This document shows, in pieces, positions 58,147 to 64,000 of a stretch of 64,000 nt of DNA. Location of the stretch: contig QJNS01000133.1 of the NCBI GenBank assembly GCA_004154925.1, positions 62,001 to 126,000 on the forward strand, read 5' to 3'. The stretch comes from Monosporascus cannonballus. Its lineage: Eukaryota; Ascomycota; Sordariomycetes; Xylariales. The translations under genes were made by a program, and so were the position numbers. The notes beneath the pieces are model-generated. The model was given only the letters and a program-made list of their open reading frames with translations, was not told where the DNA came from and did not search any database. The first letter of the stretch is position 1. Each line of letters opens with the position of its first letter.

Positions 58147-60266
58147 TTGGAAAACAAAACATACCTTTTTGATCTCCAGAATCAGGCGATTTTAACAATA
58201 TGGGACTTGCCGCTCAATTACGTGCTACAAAGGCGATTAATAAAATCGCAAATAAGAAATCCATTCGGGCGGCCTCTAAGCTATATTAGGTCGAATATAC
58301 TTATCTTACCCGCAAAATCCAAAGTATATAAACCCGGGAGGAATATAACGAAAATCTCCTAAAAATATCTAAGGTCCTTAAAAACAAATTAGCTAAATAA
58401 ATCGTAATCCAGGGCTAACTTGGGTACGTTCTTCCGCATATTCGATTTCGTACGTACGCGTAACGTTTTTTTCTTAAGTCCGGCAATACGGAACGTTTAG
58501 GAAGGAAATGGGTAATACGATTTCTTTAACGTTATTACGAAATTAAAATTTTTAAAAGTCGGGCCATTAATTATTAACGCTTAAACGGGATTATAAAGGC
58601 CACCTATAACGTATTATTTGACCGCTTATTTTTACGGGAGATACGGAAAATATATTTCCGTAATAAATATAATGTTAATAAATTCGGAATAATAAAAGGT
58701 ATAGGAGAAAACTTTTTCGTCCTTAATAAAATTTTTAAGAAATTCGTTTTTTTAAAGGATATTTTTAAACGTACGTAAATATCGGTTATAACTTATATTA
58801 ACGTAAATAAGCGAATTATTTTTTCGTTAATCATATTTAGCGGTATTAACGTATAATAATAATAATTTCCCGATACGGAAAATTAACTATATAAAAACTG
58901 GTATTTTACGACGTTTTCAAATAGCTAAACTAATACCGATATTAGGTTAAAATAATTACGAAAGGTATTTATTTTTTATATTAAGCTTATTAACCCCTAA
59001 GAATAAAAGCTCTTTATTATAAACGGTTATAATAGCTATATTATTAAAAAAATTTATATGGATTTGCTTAATTAATAGGATTTATATCGTTTTCTTACCT
59101 TTATATTTATCGTACGTATAACAGCCGCTTGATATAGGTGTTTTTTCCGTCCTAAAGCGCAGGTACCGTTATTGGTTCCGGGAGCGCTGTTATGGGAGGG
59201 CTTCGGAGGCAATAGATAAAACGGACTTTCTATGAGCGCTCGCCAAGGCCTGGAATAAGGTTATAAAGGTTTTACGATATATCAAAATAGGCTTTAAGGC
59301 TTTAAGTATATAACCTGTTAATCGGAATAAGACTTTAAAAAACTTATATATAAAAAAAAACGAAGGGCCGGAAAATAAACCGGCTATTAAATTATTTATC
59401 ATCTTATAATACCCCGATTTTTTCGAACCAATCGTTCCAATAAGTTTTAATATATTTAAATTTTCAAAAAACCTAAAAAACCTGGAAATAACCTTAATTA
59501 AAGTCGACCCAGCTTTCGGAAAACCTACCGTTCGGTTGTTATTCCGCAAAATACGTAAATGTTACAGGAACCAGGGTTCCTGCCTCCAAGAAACCTACCT
59601 TTGAGGCCTAGCGCGGACCTGTCACGGCTAAACTCCGGACAGGGAAGCTTGGCTTGTTCCGTGATCTAAGTGATCTAAGTGATCTAACCAGATCACATAG
59701 ATCACATAGATCCACGACATACTCACTTTGGGAGTTGGGATATATAATGAATCGGTCTCTCATGTAAATAGCACCTACCTAGTTTCGTTCCTTAGCTATC
59801 AATTTAAGCTTTCAGTCTAGAGGTAACCGCACCGTTCTCTGATTGAGGGAAAAGTCTTTAAATCTCTTTAACGAACAGACCACTGAATCATTTCTCGCCC
59901 TATTGTTACCTGCAAATCAAGACCCCATTTCGGATACTGCTCATACCTCCAGGTGGATGTATGACAGGTTCGTTACAGTAAAGCACTTAACGTATTTAAC
60001 AGCAAATTAACCGCTTTCGAAAATTACAACTGCCAATTAACTTTAGCCCATAAAAAACACGTCCGAAAAAACTAAGGAAGGTGGAAACTGACCTTAATCA
60101 AAAATTCGTACGGCTAAAGAACGTTAGGCAAATAAAGGCCGGGCTAAAAGATAACGCGCAAGGACCCTCCGTTATCATTCCGCAAAACAAAGCCCAAAAC
60201 GAAGAAAAGGAAGAAAACGAATATTATACTGATGATCCTGATTATATAGTAATGCGATTTCGTTAA
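58147..60266 (+). pseudogene. Transposase of Fot1-like element 1, broken by RIP and a solo LTR
   Basis: The N-terminal part (58147-58362) reads Leu-Gln-Asn-Gln-Ala-Ile-Leu. The DDE region at 58870-59330 has Asp-Thr-Glu-Asn, Lys-Asn-Trp-Tyr-Phe-Thr-Thr, Leu-Phe-Ile-Ile-Asn-Gly-Tyr-Asn-Ser-Tyr (usually Asp-Gly-His-x-Ser-His), and Gln-Pro-Leu-Asp-Ile-Gly-Val-Phe near 59125. A one-base excess in an A run near 59046 shifts the frame. The solo LTR at 59560 splits it, and the C-terminal part (60081-60266) ends in an acidic stretch. Stops arise from CAA/CAG/TGG codons. It is a relic of a pogo-type transposase. Confidence 0.84.
59560..59977 (+). repeat. Solo LTR of the A family, nearly unmutated, in Fot1-like element 1
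   Basis: 418 bp, TGTTACAGGAACCAGGG...GACAGGTTCGTTACA, with perfect GTAAA duplications (59555-59559, 59978-59982). Same length as the A LTRs and far less mutated, so it is close to the unmutated LTR of this family. Its U3 has three GTGATCTAA units followed by two GATCACATA units (59676-59712). Confidence 0.93.
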
Positions 60267-60349
60267 AACCCGATATGGGTTGCTTAATTGGTTGTTGAGT
60301 TATTGATTTTTGAAGTATATAGATGGTTTGGCGATAGCCTCAAATTGGG

Positions 60350-60392
60350 GGTGGAGCGTGAGGGGGGTGGCGCGTGACCTGGGTGTCTGACT
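60350..60392 (-). repeat. Right terminal inverted repeat of Fot1-like element 1
   Basis: 43 bp beginning GGTGGAGCGTGAGG on + and ending CCTGGGTGTCTGACT, next to TA. Confidence 0.93.
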
Positions 60393-60615
60393 TAGTTTCG
60401 AGGTCTTGCTAATACATGAGAAGGATTACGCCACATCACACCATCTCAGTAAGGCTGTCTTAATGGTGAACAGGTTGCTCGACAATCACGTTATTGATAA
60501 CAAGATTGCAAACTAGTTATTGACTACTTATCAAATCCACTTCGACCTGTTCAGGCATCAGTTCATATTATGACCCTAGCTCTGACGAAGCTCCTCCCCC
60601 CCCCCATGGTGATTC

Positions 60616-62340
60616 TCAAGACCTTCTTGCTGGAGATGACGCAGCCTGTGCCTGTGCGGGAGAAGCAGCCGCCGCCGGAGACGGAGCGGCCTCGGCCGCA
60701 GCAGTGGGGGCTGTAGTTGGATGTTCTGGCTTCCGACCATACACCATATGCCTATTGAGCAGCCATGTCAGCAAATCAACCATGTTCTCCTCTCGATCTC
60801 AGTTTACAAGCACTGACATATCATTGCAAGTCCTGTTATTCGGATCCTTAATGGCGGCACGCATTTTAGCAACGAGGATCTGCACCTCCTCTAGAGACCA
60901 GCCGAGAATCTGCCCAATGGGGTATAGGGCGAAGCCATCCAAGCTCAAGTTCATGTACAGGCCGATGTACATGCCCATCTCCTTCAGTCTCTTGTCTTTG
61001 GGCCAGGAACTATGGGGGACCGTGAACTTCTTGTGGGTGATGTCTGAAAAGCCAGCATCGCGCGCGTATTTGACCATATTCTCCTCGCCGAACCGGAACG
61101 TGCGGCCGGTCTTGTCGCCGACGTCATAGAACAACTTAAACCATTGCCGGAAGACGCTAGTGGGCGATCAGCACCATTACCTACGCCATTTCCAGATAAA
61201 GGGGCAAAAGGGGGCACGAAGATCCGAGCGAGATATCCGCATAATACATACTGATTGTCATCAAACTTAACATCAGGGTTGTCACAACGCAGCTCAATGT
61301 TCGGCTCGATGTGCTGGAACCAGCCGCCAGGCTTCAGGAACTGATATACCTGCTCGTAGAGCCTCGGCCAGTCGGCGATGGCGGCGTGCATGTAGCGGAT
61401 GTGGATAAAGTCAAAGGACTCAGGTTTGAAAGTCCAGTCCAGCTGGGCATCATCGATCTGGAAGCTCAGGTTGGGGGGCACCCAGCTTGGCTGCGTGGGG
61501 GAAATATCCGTCCCGATGACCTCGGCGGATGGGAATTCATCGGCCATGTCCCTGGCATTGTTAGAAGGGCTGAGGGTGACGAAGGGAGTACACGAACATA
61601 GCCCAGATGCCTGATCCAGTACCAACATCCAGGATGCGCTGACAGACTGTGAGAGGCGTACATCGACACACAAGGTGGGCCGAGATGGACTGACTTGGGG
61701 ATTGTCCCCAATTGGGGCTGCGTAGAGCTTGTCGCCCAACATCATCGTTAGCCACTGATGTCTGCCAGCCAGACGGGTCAGCATTATCTTCCAGCCTTCA
61801 GACGAGTCCATGGAAGCAAGCCATACGCGATGTCAAAAGCCTCAATTTGCTTGTCGTCATTCGGGGCCCTGTCTCAAAGTTAGCATCGATGCCCACAGCA
61901 AAGTCACGGAGGGTAAGCACACCAATACTGGGTTGTCCGGGAAGACTGATATGTGCGGCCGTGGAGAGTGCGGTACTCCAGAATGCTGGACGTAATGGAG
62001 TAGGTCGACTCGCGGCTTGAATATGGTCGTTAGCGCCCAGTCATCTGGTAGTAAGGGTCTGTCGAGGGCACTTGCCTTTCGATATCAAGGGAGGAATCAT
62101 TGTCATCGATGGGGCTTAAGTCCTAGGCAAGGGGGGAAACGATCAGCCTTCTTGCCGACTTCATATATGTGTGTGCGCGACGCTGTGACACCGTTTCTCA
62201 TCTGATGATGCGCGTCCCAGACAGTGTTATGGACGTCCATGGATGATCGGGGCACGATGTGGCACGCCCCTTGTGCCCGTCAGTTAGGGTGGAGAACATA
62301 CGGATTCGACTCGCTCTTGGGCTTCTTCGGGAGCGGCCAT
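60616..62340 (-). CDS. SAM-dependent methyltransferase, LaeA-like, nine exons, intact
   Basis: Class I methyltransferase of the large fungal LaeA-like family, probably acting on a small molecule or protein. Exons (minus strand): 62340-62302, 62122-62076, 62015-61923, 61868-61827, 61761-61695, 61638-61598, 61551-61252, 61156-60818, 60751-60616, giving 367 residues without a stop. The SAM-binding motif Leu-Asp-Val-Gly-Thr-Gly-Ser-Gly-Ile-Trp-Ala is at residues 99-109. Val-Ile-Gly-Thr-Asp (acidic residue 125) follows, then Phe-Asp-Phe-Ile-His-Ile-Arg and Leu-Lys-Pro-Gly-Gly-Trp. Near the end is Val-Tyr-Gly-Arg-Lys-Pro, then an Ala/Pro-rich tail. The start ATG 62340 has a good context (CAACATGGCC). 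Most introns show GCTAAC/GCTGAC-like branch sites. The ATG at 61811 lies inside an intron. No cluster partner is visible; substrate unknown. Confidence 0.88.
62016..62075 (-). other. GC-AG intron 2 of the methyltransferase gene
   Basis: 60 bp, donor AAG|GCAAGT, branch GCGCTAACG, acceptor TTCAAG. Only this intron joins exon 2 (ending Asp-Ile-Glu) in frame to exon 3 (Arg-Glu-Ser-Thr-Tyr). The other seven are GT-AG: 62123-62301, 61869-61922, 61762-61826, 61639-61694, 61552-61597, 61157-61251 and 60752-60817. Intron 1, at 179 bp, is the least certain and could hide a small exon. Confidence 0.75.
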
Positions 62341-62560
62341 GTTGAGCGATGATCTTGGCCGCTAGTCGAATATCGGTATGTAGTAAGGAAATAAGAAGAA
62401 AAGATAAGCCTATGGGACAGTGCAAGAGTAGTGAGAATTAAAAGGGCCGAAAACGCTTGAGCTGCGATGCCATGCATCTTCGAACTACAACCCCCAGTTA
62501 CCTCGGCGAGGTCAGTCCTCAGTCGAGAATTACTCCACAATGCTCCAATTAAATCCCAAC
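62341..62560 (-). promoter_or_regulatory. Upstream region of the methyltransferase gene
   Basis: 220 bp of normal composition between the start codon and the AT-rich block. The coding strand has pyrimidine-rich tracts (TCTTTTCTTCTTATTTCC at about 62390-62408), common upstream of fungal starts. No clear TATA box. A promoter this short would be bounded by the AT-rich block. Confidence 0.4.
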
Positions 62561-62589
62561 TCCCAGTAAAGAAAGAGGGGCCTCGTTCG

Positions 62590-62930
62590 GCACTTTGCTT
62601 AACAAAATTATGAACTTTTTTTTAAATTTTCTTTTAAAGTCGAATAAGTTAAACAGGTTATACATGTTTCAAAAAATTATAAAATTTAAATTTAAATTAA
62701 GTTTTTTAAAAAGTTATTATTAAGATGTTTTTACAAGTATTAAATTGATATATATATATGTACTTAAAGCGTTAAAAGTATTTATGAAATACATATAATA
62801 AATACACCTTTTGTATATCATATTTTTATTGAAATAATACTTTTTTATAGTTTTAACTAAAAAAAAATTCTAAATTTCTTAAAAAATTTACCCGCTTTAT
62901 TTATAAGAGAATCGAACGAACGAGCCACTT
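62590..62930. other. Small AT-rich block, no gene
   Basis: About 340 bp with composition like the RIP-degraded region, sharply bounded by normal DNA. It has long A and T runs and a TATATATATATG stretch (62751-62762). No similarity to the elements of this window was recognised. It may be a RIP-mutated repeat relic or an AT-rich intergenic patch upstream of the methyltransferase. Confidence 0.5.
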
Positions 62931-63851
62931 CGCTGCCTACTAAAAAGATCTGTTAGTTAAGTAGCAAGATAAGATCTTACACTTCTAACCCAGTCTTCTG
63001 GCGCAAGTGCCTAGCTGACAAAAACAGCAGTTTCCAACGCCACCTGGCGTTGGAAGTCCTTGTCACGCACTTAAGTGTGCGCCCGGGGCAACTCCCTTAC
63101 ACCACCTCCCCCGTCCTCAAGGGAGGCGTCCCGACCCCCGTCGGTATTCGGTGGTAGATCGGCTCTCTTGGCCGTCGCAGTAGCCGGCTCTTCGGCGGCA
63201 ATCCCGCGAAATCTTGGCGACACCCGCATGCAGATTTGTCAGCTCACTTACGTAAGTATGTCAGGTCACCAAGGATAAAGTGCGTCCACGCCCACTGCCA
63301 TCACCTGTAGACCAAGCCGACCTGTAGCCCGTGCAAAGAGGTACTTTGCCTTGTAAGCGCCACGAAGGCCCAACTGTCTCGACGACCCACCCAAGGCCAG
63401 CCAGATTCCGAAATCTCGATTGCTTTTGCTGCAAATTCGAAATCCCGTACGTAAGCACTTATACGGGAATCTCAAGTTGGGAGAGGGAGGGGTGGGGGGA
63501 GGGTTCGAGTAGCCTGAATATACGTGGTCTAGATCTGCCAAGAAACACCAACCATTTTCAGCCAAAAAAAAATGTGGAGATAGCCGGTCCTGCGCGTCCT
63601 GAACGGTTTACTCATTCTAATTCTAATTCTCTACAAGTTGGGTGGTCCCGAAAGTTACCAACCGGCGCTCATTGTCGTCACAATGGAATGTTGGTGTCCT
63701 CTATTACACTCCTTCTAATGCTCTGCCTTATGCCGCCCATACAGGAAGCTAGCCGTAATTGGCCACTGGTGTGTTAAATCAGGTCATTCACATCCACGAG
63801 CAAACTTTGGTATTTCCGGAGTTTACTCCCCTGCTTCCTTGAGGTTCGGTG
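62931..63851. other. Normal-composition DNA without a convincing gene
   Basis: Open stretches exist on both strands (the longest, 63331-63777 on +, is 148 codons), but they overlap each other in opposite frames, show no domain, and have the look of untranslated text. Small palindromes are present: an 11-bp-arm hairpin at 63032-63055, CACTTAAGTG at 63068-63077, and ACTTACGTAAGT at 63246-63257. It may be intergenic. Confidence 0.5.
63032..63055. repeat. Near-perfect 24-bp inverted repeat
   Basis: TTCCAACGCCA and TGGCGTTGGAA, 11-bp arms separated by CC. Could form a hairpin or be the end of a small inverted-repeat element. No second copy was seen. Confidence 0.6.
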
Positions 63852-63998
63852 CTACAGCATCGTCGAAGGACACGTGCTTTCTTCAACATCCTCTGCTGTA
63901 TCCGTCTTGTTCCCGAAGACTTCCAGAATGACTTCCTTGGCCTTGCCAATCATTGATGTTGTATCGCATATGCCGTAGTATATGCCTCTGATTGGCCA
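63852..63998 (-). CDS. Possible 3' end of an unrecognised gene (window edge)
   Basis: Minus-strand frame open from the window edge to TAG 63852-63854, 48 residues. It contains Ile-Arg-Gly-Ile-Tyr-Tyr-Gly-Ile and a helical, charged stretch Lys-Ala-Lys-Glu-Val-Ile-Leu-Glu-Val. Composition is plausible for coding DNA, but the length is too short to decide and no family is recognised. Confidence 0.25.
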   Translation of the reverse strand, partial: WPIRGIYYGICDTTSMIGKAKEVILEVFGNKTDTAEDVEESTCPSTML

Positions 63999-64000
63999 CA

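Larger units (their letters stand above)
58035..60392 (+). mobile_element. Fot1/pogo-like element 1, complete, holding a solo LTR
   Basis: Flanked by TA (58033-58034 and 60393-60394). Terminal inverted repeats of 43 bp are identical (58035-58077, 60350-60392). Without the 418-bp LTR and its 5-bp duplication the element is about 1.94 kb. It holds one degraded transposase gene on +. Its inverted repeats and transposase differ from those of elements 2 and 3, so it is a separate family. The ends are GC-rich and unmutated while the interior is AT-shifted. It lies about 220 bp past the stop codon of the methyltransferase gene. Confidence 0.93.

Noticed and set aside
60704..61129. Plus-strand 141-codon open frame
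   Set aside because: It lies opposite exons 8 and 9 of the methyltransferase and has no domain; a shadow of the real gene, like the + frames at 61311-61614 and 61712-62020.
60984..61811. A continuous 275-codon methyltransferase frame starting at ATG 61811
   Set aside because: The ATG lies inside intron 4. Reading through introns 5 and 6 replaces the SAM motif with unrelated residues, and the end runs into intron 7 and the wrong frame. The nine-exon model keeps all family motifs in order.
62915..62960. tRNA-like GTTCGATTC on the minus strand
   Set aside because: The box-A-like text sits only about ten bases away and no acceptor stem pairs with the 3' side, so it cannot fold as a tRNA.
63331..63777. 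Plus-strand 148-codon open frame
   Set aside because: No domain, odd composition, and overlapping minus-strand frames of similar quality; not supported as a gene.
1..64000. CRISPR arrays, rRNA genes, prokaryotic operons
   Set aside because: No regularly spaced repeats, rRNA cores or ribosome-binding-site patterns were seen; the gene structure is eukaryotic.

Overview
The window looks like nuclear DNA of a filamentous ascomycete (Pezizomycotina). About 57.6 kb is extremely AT-rich. TpA is abundant and CpA scarce, while CpG survives, and the many stop codons sit where C->T or G->A changes would put them. This is the footprint of repeat-induced point mutation (RIP). The mobile elements are typical fungal ones: Ty3/gypsy chromoviruses with a chromodomain, and Fot1/pogo DNA transposons. 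The last 6.4 kb has ordinary base composition and one intact, intron-rich gene. No species can be named from the sequence.

Layout. (1) 1-3684: 3' half of a gypsy element (I), cut by the window edge. (2) 3685-6441: RIP-degraded DNA with a small GC-normal island at 5449-5587. (3) 6442-57371: one minus-strand gypsy element (D/G) with 384-bp LTRs and perfect TATAG target duplications, swollen to about 51 kb by nested insertions. Its body is interrupted by gypsy C (9676-16711), by a Fot1-like fragment joined to a 5'-truncated gypsy E (17312-47574), and by gypsy H (48293-54916). E is itself interrupted by gypsy A (18138-25411), gypsy F (29954-39550) and gypsy B (39684-46961). F holds a complete Fot1-like transposon (34996-36856) and a solo LTR (33505-33868). 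C holds a solo LTR of the F family (15439-15633). Matching or near-matching target duplications support C, A, F, B, H, D/G and the solo LTRs. (4) 57372-58034: transition from AT-rich to normal DNA. (5) 58035-60392: a third Fot1/pogo transposon with perfect 43-bp inverted repeats and a TA duplication, holding a nearly unmutated solo LTR. (6) 60616-62340: an intact minus-strand gene in nine exons for a 367-residue LaeA-like SAM-dependent methyltransferase. (7) 62341-64000: its upstream region, a 370-bp AT-rich block, and about 1 kb without a convincing gene.

All gag-pol copies are dead: in-frame stops, small indels, and active-site changes such as Asp->Asn in the RT YxDD box and Cys->Tyr in zinc knuckles. 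The most notable pattern is a second, opposite-strand reading frame between pol and the 3' LTR in the better-preserved elements. In C, E and H it starts with a conserved Met-x-x-Arg-x-Lys-Lys leader and has the cysteine spacing of a fungal Zn2Cys6 zinc cluster. In A and B it has a CX2C...CX2C ribbon followed by a coiled coil. The methyltransferase is the only feature that looks like a functioning host gene, and it sits at the edge of the AT-rich repeat block.
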